64,000 nucleotides of DNA, taken from NCBI GenBank assembly GCA_017411405.1, contig JAFQQE010000013.1, positions 1-64,000 of the forward strand, in the 5' to 3' direction. The stretch comes from Bacilli bacterium (lineage in GTDB: Bacteria > Bacillota_I > Bacilli_A > RF39 > UBA660). Within the stretch, counting starts at the first letter, position 1, and every line of letters starts with the position of its first letter. Below, piece by piece: positions 33,357-42,631 of the stretch. The notes under the pieces were generated by a model, which had not been told where the DNA came from, made no database searches, and saw nothing but the letters and a program-made list of their open reading frames with translations. The translations under genes and the position numbers were made by a program.

Positions 33357-34478
33357 TTATTCTAATATTAAATTTTGCTTACTTGGTTGTATTTGAATAA
33401 ATGTATTACCATCATTAACTTTTATTTCTTCTCCATTGCTATTTTTTAATATTGTTTTATCGGTTCTTTTATCTTTATTCCATGTTATTTTTATAGATTT
33501 TCCTTCAGTAATATAATAACCATCTCCGCTACCTAAGTTGTTTAAATTTTGTCTTCCTTTAGCATCTCCAGAGATATCTATGTTACTCATTTTTAATATA
33601 ATTATATTCTTTACATGAACTTGTTCATTTTCTAAATTATCTATATGTTTATTTTCATTATTATATCTTAAATAATATTTATTAGTTTCATCATATTTAT
33701 ATTTTACATATGTTTTAGATGTATAGTGAATTTTAACTGTATTAGCATTTTCCATTGTCGGATCATTTTCTAATGTAACATTTTTAGAATAATTTAATAA
33801 TTCATAGCTATCTGAAGTAGTTCTATAGTCTTTTTTATTAGCAGCTTTTTCTATGTTTTCAGTTGAAGTAAATGCATTATTAGGGCTATTATAATTTTTG
33901 TCTCTCCAGAACATATTAGATGGATTATAAATACCATTTAAGTTATTTATCTTTAAAGAACTAATATCCGATTCGGCTTGAGGACTCCATCCAAAATGAA
34001 CGTATATTGCATCGTTTTCTAAAGCATAATCTAAATAATAGTGTCTGCTACTTCTCACTGGTCCTATTTTTTCTACATTAACATCCTTAAATAATGCAAG
34101 CAATCTTGTAATACTTCCTTCTACAGTTATTTCATAAGTTAAGTATGCTTTATTTATACCATATTGTCTTTTCTTAGCTTCTGAATCATTTGGTATCATA
34201 ACTGCATAAGGTCTTTTGTTACTTTTTACATCATATACGTTTAATTCATCATCCTTATTATTTGTTTCTTCATTTTTTATTTCAGTATTATTTTCTTTAT
34301 TGTTAGAATTATTATTAATATTATCAGTAGTATTATTATCTACTTTATTTTTGGGTATAAATAATAATATTGCTAATATAGCTAATAAAATAATTATAAT
34401 GATTAATAATTTTTTATGATTTAATTTTAATTTTTGTAATTTAGTTAATGGTATTGATATTTTATTATTTTTCTTCAT
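33357..34478 (-). CDS. DUF3048 (YerB-like) surface protein
   Basis: A 373-residue protein with an N-terminal membrane anchor (about 22-42), an Asn/Glu-rich spacer and the DUF3048 domain. Recognisable blocks are RPYAVMIPNDSEAKKRQYG, AYLTYEITVEGSITRLLALF, EKIGPVRSSRHYYLDYAL and IYVHFGWSPQAESDI. The B. subtilis relative is the lipoprotein YerB; function is unknown but is assumed to be extracytoplasmic. There is no lipobox here, so it appears tethered by a helix instead. Confidence 0.85.
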   Translation of the reverse strand: MKKNNKISIPLTKLQKLKLNHKKLLIIIIILLAILAILLFIPKNKVDNNTTDNINNNSNNKENNTEIKNEETNNKDDELNVYDVKSNKRPYAVMIPNDSEAKKRQYGINKAYLTYEITVEGSITRLLALFKDVNVEKIGPVRSSRHYYLDYALENDAIYVHFGWSPQAESDISSLKINNLNGIYNPSNMFWRDKNYNSPNNAFTSTENIEKAANKKDYRTTSDSYELLNYSKNVTLENDPTMENANTVKIHYTSKTYVKYKYDETNKYYLRYNNENKHIDNLENEQVHVKNIIILKMSNIDISGDAKGRQNLNNLGSGDGYYITEGKSIKITWNKDKRTDKTILKNSNGEEIKVNDGNTFIQIQPSKQNLILE

Positions 34479-34542
34479 ATTTTCACATCCTATATTAATA
34501 ATAACATATTAAAAAAAATATTTAAATAGTTAATATCAATTA

Positions 34543-34571
34543 TTGAAATAAAAATATACTCATGTTATACT
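34543..34571 (+). promoter_or_regulatory. Promoter of the 34591 gene
   Basis: TTGAAA at 34543-34548, a 17-nt spacer, TATACT at 34566-34571 with extended TGT. The ribosome-binding site AGGAG begins at 34578, about where transcription should start. Confidence 0.75.
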
Positions 34572-34590
34572 TTTATTAGGAGTTGATTAT

Positions 34591-35697
34591 ATGGATGAGA
34601 AAATGAAAAAAATTATTTTTATAGTCTTAGGTGGATTTGTATTATTATTTTTATTTTTATTTATAATAAGTTCTTGTGATAAAGAGATGTCTATTAAAAA
34701 TTTAGAAAAAATGATGGTAGATAATGCTAAATATTACTATAAAAATCATAAAGAGGAATTACCTCAAAATGGAAATATTAAAACCGTATCACTTGTAGAA
34801 TTGGAAAGTTTGAATATTATTGATGAATTAGAAACATTAGAAGAAGGTACAACATGTTCAGGTATGCTAACTATTGAGAATAATAATGATTATTATTTAT
34901 ATTCTCCAAGTTTAAATTGTACTTCTAATACTGAAACTTATAAGACAGAAAAATTAAAAGATGTTTTATTAAAAGATTTAACTACAACTGGTAATGGTTT
35001 ATATAACATTAATAATGAATATTATTATAGAGGTGATAACGTAAATAATTATGTTGTATTTGATGGATTATTATGGAGAGCTACTAAAATAAATAATAAT
35101 AATTCTATAAGATTACTAGAAGTAACTAAAAGAGAATCTGTTGTATGGGATGATAGATATAATTCTGAAATTAAATATTCATCAGGTATAAATGATTTCA
35201 TTTCAAATGGTTTAAATAGTAGAATAAAAGATACTTTAGAAAATATTTATAATACCGAAGATGTACTTAGTAATGATGCCAAAGGTTTTATAAAAGCAAC
35301 GAATTTATGTGTTGGTAAACGAAGTTTAGAAGAAACTATCAACGATGGAACTGTTGAATGTTCAAGTATTATAGAAAATCAATATATTGGATTATTACAA
35401 GTTAATGAATATTTAATAGCAAGTTTAGATACTAATTGTATTAATACCGAATCTACTGCATGTGAAAATTATAATTATTTAGCAGAAATTCAAAATCCAT
35501 TTTGGACTATTACTGCTTCTACAACAAGATCTGATAAAGTATATAGAATTAATGGAAATATTATAGAAAGTACAGCTAGTAATACTGGTATGGCTAGAAT
35601 GGTTATAAATATAAGTGAAAACACTAATGTTACTGGTAAAGGAACTGAAAAAGATCCTTATATAGTTTCAGGATTAAAAAGTGAATTAAAAAAATAG
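34591..35697 (+). CDS. Membrane-anchored surface protein with pilin-like region
   Basis: A 368-residue protein on the plus strand. It starts with a short cytoplasmic tail and one transmembrane helix (about 6-27), then an extracellular part. Residues about 35-110 (LEKMMVDNAKYYYKNHKEEL, then VSLVELESLNIIDEL and TCSGMLTI) resemble the globular part of the pilins in this window and the 37197 protein, yet the prepilin cleavage motif is absent. The rest contains several cysteines, a YVVFDGLLWRATKI stretch and ends GTEKDPYIVSG, echoing the large pilin's GTKECPYI end. Likely a surface or adhesion protein. AGGAG precedes the ATG. Confidence 0.6.
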   Translation: MDEKMKKIIFIVLGGFVLLFLFLFIISSCDKEMSIKNLEKMMVDNAKYYYKNHKEELPQNGNIKTVSLVELESLNIIDELETLEEGTTCSGMLTIENNNDYYLYSPSLNCTSNTETYKTEKLKDVLLKDLTTTGNGLYNINNEYYYRGDNVNNYVVFDGLLWRATKINNNNSIRLLEVTKRESVVWDDRYNSEIKYSSGINDFISNGLNSRIKDTLENIYNTEDVLSNDAKGFIKATNLCVGKRSLEETINDGTVECSSIIENQYIGLLQVNEYLIASLDTNCINTESTACENYNYLAEIQNPFWTITASTTRSDKVYRINGNIIESTASNTGMARMVINISENTNVTGKGTEKDPYIVSGLKSELKK

Positions 35698-35747
35698 ATT
35701 AATAACATGAACTGAACCCCAAAAGTTGGACAGTTTATAAATAGTTT

Positions 35748-36557
35748 TTAATTAGAGGATTGTAACCTGTAATTTACAGGAGACAGTCCTTTTAGTTTTG
35801 TCTTAATTCTATCATAATTGTAATAATAAATATAGTCATCAATCGCTTTTATTAAATCATCTAGTGTTTTATAATTATCTTCTTGGTCATAAAACATTTC
35901 TGTTTTAAGTATTCCAAAAAAGTTTTCCATTAGTCCATTATCCATACTGTTTCCTTTTCTAGACATACTTTGTTTTATTCCTTTATTCATTAATCTTTGT
36001 TGATATGATTGGTGTTGATATTGCCATCCTTGATCAGAATGAAATATTAAACCTTCTAAATTTCTATTATCAAATGCTTTATTTAACATATCATTTATTT
36101 GTTCTAGATTAGGTGATTTAGAAATGTTATAAGAAATAACTTCTTGATTATATCCATCTAATATTGGAGATAAATAAGCTTTTTCTCCTCTCAAATTAAA
36201 TTCAGTTACATCTGTATACCATTTTTCATTTGGTTTATTTGCTTCAAAATCTCTATCAATATAATTATCAGCGATTTTACCAACAGTTCCTTTATAAGAA
36301 GAATATTTTCTTTTATTTCTTTTTAAAGGTTTTAATCCGAGTTTTACCATCAATCTATAAACTTTCTTATGATTTACATTATATCCTTGATTTCTTAATT
36401 CTAAAGTTATTCTTCTATAACCATATCTTTCTTTATGATAGAAAAAGATTTCTTTTATTTTATCTATTATTTCTTTATTTTTATCATCTTTATCATTTTT
36501 GTTTAACGTATAATAAAATGTTGATTTACTTAATCCTGATATTTTTAGAAGAATCAT
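35748..36557 (-). CDS. IS3-family transposase OrfB (integrase domain)
   Basis: 269 residues from an ATG at 36557; the frame itself stays open upstream into the end of orfA. It contains the HTH_21-like N-terminal region (KERYGYRRITLELRNQGY) and the rve integrase core with the DDE triad: WYTDVTEF, FHSDQGWQY and NSMDNGLMENFFG. This is the catalytic half. In IS3 elements it is normally made as an OrfAB fusion by -1 frameshifting; an A-rich GAAAAAG run lies at the end of orfA where the frames meet. Confidence 0.93.
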   Translation of the reverse strand: MILLKISGLSKSTFYYTLNKNDKDDKNKEIIDKIKEIFFYHKERYGYRRITLELRNQGYNVNHKKVYRLMVKLGLKPLKRNKRKYSSYKGTVGKIADNYIDRDFEANKPNEKWYTDVTEFNLRGEKAYLSPILDGYNQEVISYNISKSPNLEQINDMLNKAFDNRNLEGLIFHSDQGWQYQHQSYQQRLMNKGIKQSMSRKGNSMDNGLMENFFGILKTEMFYDQEDNYKTLDDLIKAIDDYIYYYNYDRIKTKLKGLSPVNYRLQSSN

Positions 36558-36592
36558 TAATGAATAATTTAGCCGAAGTTCACTTACAACAC

Positions 36593-37099
36593 TTACTTTT
36601 TCTTCTGTTGTCGATTCTTCCTTGCTTGAACAACGGCTCTCAATTTTTTTGAGTATTCAAGTTCCGCCTTTAAATATTCATTTTCTTTTTCTAATCTTTC
36701 AATCTTTTCATCTTTAGTTTCATTTTCTTTTTTCTTGGGTACTTTTGTCATAGTTGATCGACCTCGCTTCCGTTCAACTATATTATAACCGTTTTCTTTA
36801 TATTTTTTAATCCAATTTTGTAACATTCCATAACTAAGTAATCCTAAATCTATAGCAACAGACCATACTGATTCTCCGTTTATTAATACTCTATCGATTG
36901 CTTCTTGTTTTTCGAATATTGTATGAACTTTATTTTGTCTTGTTCGTAAAATATCATATCCATGCTTTTCTATCAATGCAGTTAAATAATTAATTACGCA
37001 TTTTCTTACCTTATATTTACTTGATAGACGTCCTATTGATATTCCTTCCTTTTTCTCATTATATATATTAATTTTATCTTCATAACTTAATTTACTCAT
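36593..37099 (-). CDS. IS3-family OrfA (helix-turn-helix)
   Basis: 168 residues. Two helix-turn-helix segments are visible (IGRLSSKYKVRKCVINYL and VWSVAIDLGLLSYGMLQNWI), followed by a leucine-zipper-like coiled coil (KIERLEKENEYLKAELEY). OrfA binds the inverted ends of the element. The ATG at 37099 has GAGG upstream. The IS150-like double HTH explains its larger than usual size. Confidence 0.9.
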   Translation of the reverse strand: MSKLSYEDKINIYNEKKEGISIGRLSSKYKVRKCVINYLTALIEKHGYDILRTRQNKVHTIFEKQEAIDRVLINGESVWSVAIDLGLLSYGMLQNWIKKYKENGYNIVERKRGRSTMTKVPKKKENETKDEKIERLEKENEYLKAELEYSKKLRAVVQARKNRQQKKK

Positions 37100-37167
37100 A
37101 TAAAAAACCTCGTTTCTATTTTGTCCAAGAAACGGGGTTCATATCAACAAAAATCTATTTTTTATTT

Positions 37168-37197
37168 TAAAAAAAATAGAAAACCTAAGTTTTCTAT
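37168..37197 (-). terminator. Terminator after the InlB-repeat protein gene
   Basis: Stem ATAGAAAAC/GTTTTCTAT with a 4-nt loop and T7 on the minus strand, at the gene's stop. Confidence 0.75.
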
Positions 37198-38627
37198 TAT
37201 CTATATTGCCATATTACTCTATATGAAATACCGTAATTACATAATCCTTTCGCGTAACTATCACCATTAGTTACTTTGAAAGTTGATGAACAATAATCAG
37301 AAATATCACTACTTCTCCAACTTACATCAAATCCATCATCTATAGCATCATCGATATCAACATATTTTGTACTATAACTAAATCTTGCACTATCAATTGT
37401 TGCTAAATATTTTGTATTATATTTTTCAGCTTCCCAATCATTAAATTTATACATATATGTATCATTAAAATATTCCATATGATTTTCTGCTTTAGATTTA
37501 GTATCAATAGCATCTACATACTCGATATGAGCTATTTTTATTTCAGATATTCTTCTGTCGTCTTCTAACTCTTCTGGTACTTTTAAAGTATGATTTACTT
37601 TAACTGTATCGATATCATCTTCAAACCATGCAATTGAATACACTATTGTTTCATAATATTGAGGTTCATCATAATAATAATCATTATCGTAATCAAAGTC
37701 ATAATCATTATCACATGAATATCTTGCAACTAAAGTAATGTCTTCAGTTATAGGAGTGTTTTTATCAAATTTAACTCCATCTAAATACCATCCTTTAAAA
37801 TCACAATTAGTTTTTTTACCTACATAATTATTTAATTTAGACCCAAATTTATATCCTTCAATAACTTTTACATCTGCTATAGAATTTCTACCACCATTTG
37901 TATCAAATTCAACAGTATATGTATTTGCAATAATTTTTTTAGTAGTTGTTGTTTTTGTTGTTGTTGTATTAGTATTAATATTTACATTTTGTTCTACATT
38001 TGTATTAGTTGATACATTAACACTAGGACAAGAATTTGTATTACAACTATTATTAACTAAAGTTTCTACTTTTTTAGTTGTTGTTTTCTTAGTTGTAGTA
38101 TTTGAACTATTATTTACTGTTACTTTATTTGTTGTTGAATTTGTGTTTGAATTTGATGTTGATTCTTTATTTGTATCACTTTCACTCATATAAACAAGTG
38201 TATAACTTGATGCATTTCCACAAACTAAATTAGCTTTGATTTTTGTTTTCTTTCCTTCTAATGTTGCAGTTACATAGCTACTTTCTCCATCGCAATTTTT
38301 ACCATCTTCATCTGATAAATTAGCAATTAATTTTGAATTTATTAATTCATTTAAAGTAACTATAGTAGTAGTTCCTTCAGTTTTAGGTAGCTTATTCGTA
38401 TTTGTTTTAAAGTATTCTTCTCCTGCTTTCTTTAATTTTTCCATATTAGCAGTAAATGTTGTTGAACTTTTAGATTCTGCAGTAGTATTTGTAGTAGTAT
38501 TTGTATTATTCTTATTACCTCTAAAAGTAGTATAACCTTTTACAGCAATAATAACAATTAAGAATGCTACTATAACTTTAAGTATTATTCCTTTCCAATC
38601 GATTGAACTTTTTGACTCTTCGTACAT
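37197..38627 (-). CDS. Membrane-anchored surface protein with InlB-type repeat
   Basis: A 476-residue protein: short cytoplasmic tail, one transmembrane helix (about 13-30), then extracellular regions. Residues about 58-145 (MEKLKKAGEEYFKTNTNKLP, VTLNELINSKLI, NLVCGN) parallel the pilin-like segment of the 34591 protein. A long Thr/Asn-rich linker (about 150-235) leads to an InlB B-repeat/Flg_new domain: YTVEFDTNGG, then CDFKGWYLDGVKF and ITLVARY. The C-terminal part is Asp/Tyr-rich and unrecognised. There is no sorting signal or prepilin site, so it seems anchored by its N-terminal helix. Likely adhesive or sensory at the surface. Confidence 0.7.
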   Translation of the reverse strand: MYEESKSSIDWKGIILKVIVAFLIVIIAVKGYTTFRGNKNNTNTTTNTTAESKSSTTFTANMEKLKKAGEEYFKTNTNKLPKTEGTTTIVTLNELINSKLIANLSDEDGKNCDGESSYVTATLEGKKTKIKANLVCGNASSYTLVYMSESDTNKESTSNSNTNSTTNKVTVNNSSNTTTKKTTTKKVETLVNNSCNTNSCPSVNVSTNTNVEQNVNINTNTTTTKTTTTKKIIANTYTVEFDTNGGRNSIADVKVIEGYKFGSKLNNYVGKKTNCDFKGWYLDGVKFDKNTPITEDITLVARYSCDNDYDFDYDNDYYYDEPQYYETIVYSIAWFEDDIDTVKVNHTLKVPEELEDDRRISEIKIAHIEYVDAIDTKSKAENHMEYFNDTYMYKFNDWEAEKYNTKYLATIDSARFSYSTKYVDIDDAIDDGFDVSWRSSDISDYCSSTFKVTNGDSYAKGLCNYGISYRVIWQYR

Positions 38628-38681
38628 AATATTTCCCCCTTCTAAGAATCATTTTTTGTATACTTACAAAAGTTGTGGTTT

Positions 38682-38710
38682 ATTTTAACATATACATATT
38701 ATATTGTCAA
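38682..38710 (-). promoter_or_regulatory. Promoter of the InlB-repeat gene
   Basis: TTGACA at 38710-38705, a 17-nt spacer and TAAAAT at 38687-38682 with extended TGT on the minus strand. It leaves a leader of roughly 45-50 nt, longer than most others in the window. Confidence 0.75.
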
Positions 38711-38716
38711 TATGTC

Positions 38717-38738
38717 AAAAAAACTCCACAATGGAGCT
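38717..38738 (-). terminator. Terminator hairpin upstream of the InlB-repeat promoter
   Basis: Stem CTCCA/TGGAG with a 3-nt loop and T7 on the minus strand. With the hairpin at 38826-38851 it makes a double block after the rhomboid gene. Confidence 0.6.
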
Positions 38739-38825
38739 AGAATATTTTTTCCCCCATTGATAAGTAAATTATATCACAAAATGTCTTCACAGTCAAATTG
38801 ATAGGTTATAAAATAAATATATTTG

Positions 38826-38851
38826 AAAAAAGCACTATTTATGTTAGTACT
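38826..38851 (-). terminator. Terminator after the rhomboid gene
   Basis: Stem AGTACTA/TAGTGCT with one G-U pair, followed by TTTTTT on the minus strand. Confidence 0.7.
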
Positions 38852-39994
38852 TTATTTTTTTATAAATAACAAATATGATAAGAATAGTATTAATAAAATT
38901 AAACATATTATTCCATTTGTTTTTTCACTTTTTTGAGTTTTATTTTCTAATCCTACGCTCATTGTAGCAAGGATACCACCTATCAAGCCACCTATATGAC
39001 CAAAATTATCTATACTAGGAATCATAAATCCTAACAATAAATTAAATATTATTAATGGAATAATTTGACTTTTTAATACACTTCCTAAATAAACTCTATA
39101 ATGATAACCAAAATATAATAAGCTTCCAAGTAAACCAAATATTGCACCACTTGCACCTATACTCCATCCTGTATTTAATACACAAGATAATAAACTTCCA
39201 CTTATTAAACTTATTAAATAAACTATTATAAACTTCTTCTTACCTATAAAGTTTTCCATTTGAGTTCCAACTATATTTAATGAGTACATATTACATATTA
39301 AATGTATTAAATCAGCATGCATAAATCCACACGTTAATAGTCTATATAATTCACCATTTCTAACTAATATATTATTAAGTCCTAAATAATAAACTAAATC
39401 TATGTTATTTAAACTTAATATAAATGTTAAAATATACAATAATACATTTATAATAATTAATACTTTAGTAATGACTATCTTTTTAGGTTTAAAAATATTT
39501 TCATAAAATTTATTTTCACTTTCAGTTTTATTATTTATATCATTTGATACATTAAGTAAAAAATCTAGTCCATGTATATCTTTAACTTCACTTTCATTCA
39601 ATAGTGGAAATAATGATAATAATCCATCTCTATTTTTTAGATCTTCATCTTCTTTAACTATAAATGTATCAATATTTTTAGTATTTTCATATTTTATTTC
39701 TTCATTCATGTCTGTTAATATATTTAAAGTTTTTAATTTTCTAGTTAATGTTTTTCTACTTATTTGTTTACTAACATTTAAAATTTTATATATATCAAAA
39801 TCCAATTGTTCTTTATTATGTATATAATTTGAATTAATTCTTACTATTTTATATTCTGCTTCTAAGTTTTCTAGCCATATTTCATTTTTTACACCATTTA
39901 CAACTATTGGTGAATAGTTTTCTTTAGTAACAAAATAATGTACTAATCTCATTATTAATTCATCTTTTTCTGATACAGTAATTCCTTGATTCAT
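38852..39994 (-). CDS. Rhomboid family intramembrane serine protease
   Basis: About 380 residues. A soluble N-terminal region (about 1-170), as in B. subtilis GluP, is followed by six or more membrane helices. The catalytic serine is in GASGAIFGLLGSLLYFG and the His in NFGHIGGLIGGIL; the HADLIHLICNMYSL loop is also typical. It cleaves membrane proteins within the bilayer. The GTG at 40003 gives an alternative start; I favour the ATG at 39994. No tetratricopeptide tail is present, unlike GluP. Confidence 0.9.
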   Translation of the reverse strand: MNQGITVSEKDELIMRLVHYFVTKENYSPIVVNGVKNEIWLENLEAEYKIVRINSNYIHNKEQLDFDIYKILNVSKQISRKTLTRKLKTLNILTDMNEEIKYENTKNIDTFIVKEDEDLKNRDGLLSLFPLLNESEVKDIHGLDFLLNVSNDINNKTESENKFYENIFKPKKIVITKVLIIINVLLYILTFILSLNNIDLVYYLGLNNILVRNGELYRLLTCGFMHADLIHLICNMYSLNIVGTQMENFIGKKKFIIVYLISLISGSLLSCVLNTGWSIGASGAIFGLLGSLLYFGYHYRVYLGSVLKSQIIPLIIFNLLLGFMIPSIDNFGHIGGLIGGILATMSVGLENKTQKSEKTNGIICLILLILFLSYLLFIKK

Positions 39995-40073
39995 CAAAAT
40001 CACTTTCTTTCATATATATTATTTTATAACAAACATTAATTTAAGTAAAGTTTAAAATTAAATCGAAAAAATT

Positions 40074-40097
40074 AAAAAAAAGTGAACAATCACTTTT
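40074..40097 (-). terminator. Terminator after the rluD-like gene
   Basis: Stem AAAAGTGA/TCACTTTT with a 4-nt loop and T7 on the minus strand, overlapping the gene's 3' end. Confidence 0.7.
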
Positions 40098-40983
40098 CTT
40101 CTAATATTTCTAAATGTTTTTTAAAATACTCTGGTAATTCAACTTCAAAATGCATTTCTTTATTAGTTATAGGATGAATAAAATCCATAGAATACGAATG
40201 AAGAAATTGTCCAAAATCACTACATTTATCATTTGTATATACTGGATCATTATATACAGGATGTCCTATATAAGCCATATGAACTCTTATTTGATGTGTT
40301 CTTCCTGTATCCAATTTTAATTTAACTAATGTATATCCTTTATATCTTTTTAGTACTGTTAAATGTGTTATTGCATTTTTTGAATTTTTTGCAGTAACAG
40401 CCATCTTTTTTCTATCAGTTTCACTTCTACCTATAGGTGCATCTATTGTTGCTGAATTAGTATTTAATTCTCCTTTTATTAAAGCAATATAGTTTCTAGT
40501 TATTGTTTTATTTTGGAAGTATTCACTTAATATTTCATGAGATTTATTGTTCTTAGCTACCATAATCAATCCTGATGTGTCTTTATCTATTCTATGCACT
40601 ATTCCAGGTCTATTTTCACCATTTATATCACTCAAACTATTTGTATAATACATTAATCCATTTACTAATGTTCCACTGTAATTTCCATTACCAGGATGAA
40701 CAACCATTCCAGATGGTTTATTTATTATCATTATATCATTATCTTCATAAACTATATCTAAATCTATTTTTTCTGGCATTATATCTGTTTCAACTTTATA
40801 ATCTTCATTTATAGTTATTAAATCATTTTGTTTGACTTTGTAATTAGATTTAGTTTTTTTGTTGTTAACTAGAATAAATTCATCATCAATCATTTTAGAA
40901 ATTAATGTTCTAGATAATTCAGTATTATTAGATAAATATTTATCTAATCTTTCATTAAAATCACTACTTACTACTACTTCCAT
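40090..40983 (-). CDS. RluA/RluD family pseudouridine synthase
   Basis: A 297-residue RNA-modifying enzyme: an S4 RNA-binding domain (about 10-60, LDKYLSNNTELSRTLISKMI) and a catalytic domain with GIVHRIDKDTSGLIMVAKN (catalytic Asp) plus LDTGRTHQIRVHMAYIGHPV. It corresponds to YlyB of Bacillus, next to lspA, and overlaps lspA by 20 nt as in many Firmicutes. The target uridine, in 23S rRNA or tRNA, cannot be decided from sequence. Confidence 0.93.
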   Translation of the reverse strand: MEVVVSSDFNERLDKYLSNNTELSRTLISKMIDDEFILVNNKKTKSNYKVKQNDLITINEDYKVETDIMPEKIDLDIVYEDNDIMIINKPSGMVVHPGNGNYSGTLVNGLMYYTNSLSDINGENRPGIVHRIDKDTSGLIMVAKNNKSHEILSEYFQNKTITRNYIALIKGELNTNSATIDAPIGRSETDRKKMAVTAKNSKNAITHLTVLKRYKGYTLVKLKLDTGRTHQIRVHMAYIGHPVYNDPVYTNDKCSDFGQFLHSYSMDFIHPITNKEMHFEVELPEYFKKHLEILEEK

Positions 40984-41434
40984 TTTTATCTTCTCCTCTT
41001 AATATTGATATTATCAATATTATAACACCCAACACTATAAATATATCTGCTATATTAAATACTGGAAAATCATATTTAAATATATAAAAATCAAAAAAAT
41101 CTTTAACATAACCAAATAAAATTCTATCAGATAAGTTACCTAATATTCCACCTAATAAAAAACCGAATCCTAGAGTATTCATTTTAGTTCGTTTAAAATT
41201 ATACATATATCTTAATAATATTATTATTGCTATAAAACTAATAATGATTAATAATATTCTTGAATCTTTTAATATACCCCAAGATGCTCCTGTATTATTT
41301 ATATATTTTAAATAAAAGAAATTTTTAATTACTTCTATACTTTCATTTAATTTTAAATATGTACTTAATATAGATTTTGATACTTGATCTATAATAAATA
41401 TAGTGAGTGCTATAAAATAAATTTTTTTAGACAT
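40964..41434 (-). CDS. lspA: Lipoprotein signal peptidase
   Basis: A 156-residue membrane aspartyl protease that removes signal peptides from prolipoproteins. Four transmembrane helices are visible. The catalytic Asp residues lie in GGILGNLSDRI and VFNIADIFI; YINNTGASWGIL is the conserved NxGAAW-type block. It shares the Bacillus-like order sigG, ylmC, lspA, ylyB. Confidence 0.95.
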   Translation of the reverse strand: MSKKIYFIALTIFIIDQVSKSILSTYLKLNESIEVIKNFFYLKYINNTGASWGILKDSRILLIIISFIAIIILLRYMYNFKRTKMNTLGFGFLLGGILGNLSDRILFGYVKDFFDFYIFKYDFPVFNIADIFIVLGVIILIISILRGEDKNGSSSK

Positions 41435-41525
41435 AATATACTCCTCTCTTATATAATATGTAAAAATTAACTCACTTCTTAATTAGATTATAATCTATAA
41501 TAAAAAAAAAAGAAAGTATTTAATA

Positions 41526-41750
41526 TTATTCAATGTTAACTAATATTACATCTTCTCCTATTTTATTAATATCCTTTATAGTAAATAAACTTTCTTGATT
41601 AGATGAAAAAAATTTGAATAATTTTCTTTGTATTACATAAAAATTTATTATTTTACCTTCTTCATTAATTTCTAAATCAGTAATTCTACCTATATTTTTT
41701 CCATTTGACATATTTATTACATTTTTATCTTGTAATTCACTAATTCGCAT
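41526..41750 (-). CDS. YlmC/YmxH family PRC-barrel sporulation-linked protein
   Basis: A 74-residue PRC-barrel domain protein (MRISELQDKNVINMSNGKNI, GRITDLEINEEGKIINFYV). The family is restricted to spore-forming Firmicutes and relatives and lies beside sigG, as here. Its role is not settled. It follows sigG by 22 nt on the same strand. Confidence 0.85.
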   Translation of the reverse strand: MRISELQDKNVINMSNGKNIGRITDLEINEEGKIINFYVIQRKLFKFFSSNQESLFTIKDINKIGEDVILVNIE

Positions 41751-41772
41751 AATACCACCAATTAATTATATG

Positions 41773-42549
41773 TTATTTTATTAATCTTTTAACATTATTT
41801 ATTGCACTTTTTTCTATACGAGATACTTGAGCTTGACTTACCCCAAGTTCGTTAGCTATCTCACTTTGAGTTTTTCCAACAATATATCTATCAGTTAATA
41901 TATTTCTTTCACGATCCTTAATTTTCATTAAAGCGCGTCTTAAACTAAGCAAATTATCTCTATCTTCATTTGTATTTTTTATATCTGCTATTTGATCTGC
42001 TAAATATATAGTATCTCCTCCATCGTTATAAATAGGTTCAAATATACTCATCGGTTCTTTTAAAGAATTAAGAGATAATTCCAAATCATAAGGAGTCATT
42101 TCTAGAGATTCACATATTTCATCATTTGTAGGCTCAATACCATTTTTAAGTAAATATTCATCTTTAAATTTTAATATTTTTAAAGCATTATCTCTTATAC
42201 TTCTAGCAACACGTACTTGAGTAGAATCTCTAATAAAACGTTTTACTTCACCTAATATTAAAGGGACTGCATATGTTGAAAACATTACACCGAATGACAT
42301 ATCAAAATTATCTACTGCTTTTATTAATCCTATACATCCTATTTGAAATAAATCATTCATATCATATTTTCCAGTATTATATTTTTTTATTATACTTAAA
42401 ACTAATTTTAAATTCCCATTAATTATATCTTCTTTAGCAAATAGATCACCATCTTGATATCTTTTAAATAATTCTATCATTTCTTCATTTTTTAATACTT
42501 TTAATTCATTTGTATTTATTCCTGTAATATCTACTTTATACTTGCTCAT
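41773..42549 (-). CDS. sigG: RNA polymerase sporulation sigma factor SigG
   Basis: A 258-residue sigma-70 family factor for the late forespore. The N-terminus KVDITGINTNELKVLKNEEM parallels SigG's. Region 2 is DLFQIGCIGLIKAVDNFDM, then FSTYAVPLILGEVKRFIRDS. The SigG/SigF-type segment LFEPIYNDGGD is present. Region 4 ends GKTQSEIANELGVSQAQVSRIEKSA. The ATG at 42549, with AAAGGA upstream, is clearly better than the upstream ATG at 42600. No spoIIGA or sigE gene is adjacent, unlike Bacillus; a tyrS terminator lies between it and tyrS. Confidence 0.92.
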   Translation of the reverse strand: MSKYKVDITGINTNELKVLKNEEMIELFKRYQDGDLFAKEDIINGNLKLVLSIIKKYNTGKYDMNDLFQIGCIGLIKAVDNFDMSFGVMFSTYAVPLILGEVKRFIRDSTQVRVARSIRDNALKILKFKDEYLLKNGIEPTNDEICESLEMTPYDLELSLNSLKEPMSIFEPIYNDGGDTIYLADQIADIKNTNEDRDNLLSLRRALMKIKDRERNILTDRYIVGKTQSEIANELGVSQAQVSRIEKSAINNVKRLIK

Positions 42550-42600
42550 AATCTTATCCTTTCTTTTTTTATTTGGGTTAAAGTATGATTTTTTATGCAT

Positions 42601-42631
42601 AAAAAAACAAAATTCTTAATTGAACTTTGTT
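42601..42631 (-). terminator. Terminator after tyrS
   Basis: Stem ACAAAGTTC/GAATTTTGT with a 6-nt loop and T7 on the minus strand. Confidence 0.8.

Larger units (their letters stand above)
35713..37141 (-). mobile_element. IS3-family (IS150-like) insertion sequence
   Basis: About 1.43 kb bounded by inverted ends: TGAACCCCAAAAGTTGGACAG at the left and, on the other strand at the right, TGAACCCCGTTTCTTGGACAA. It contains two consecutive reading frames, orfA and orfB, in the usual IS3 arrangement. No clear target duplication is visible next to the ends (AAC on the left, TAT on the right). The element separates two pilin-related surface protein genes. Both frames look undamaged, so it may be active. 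Confidence 0.9.
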
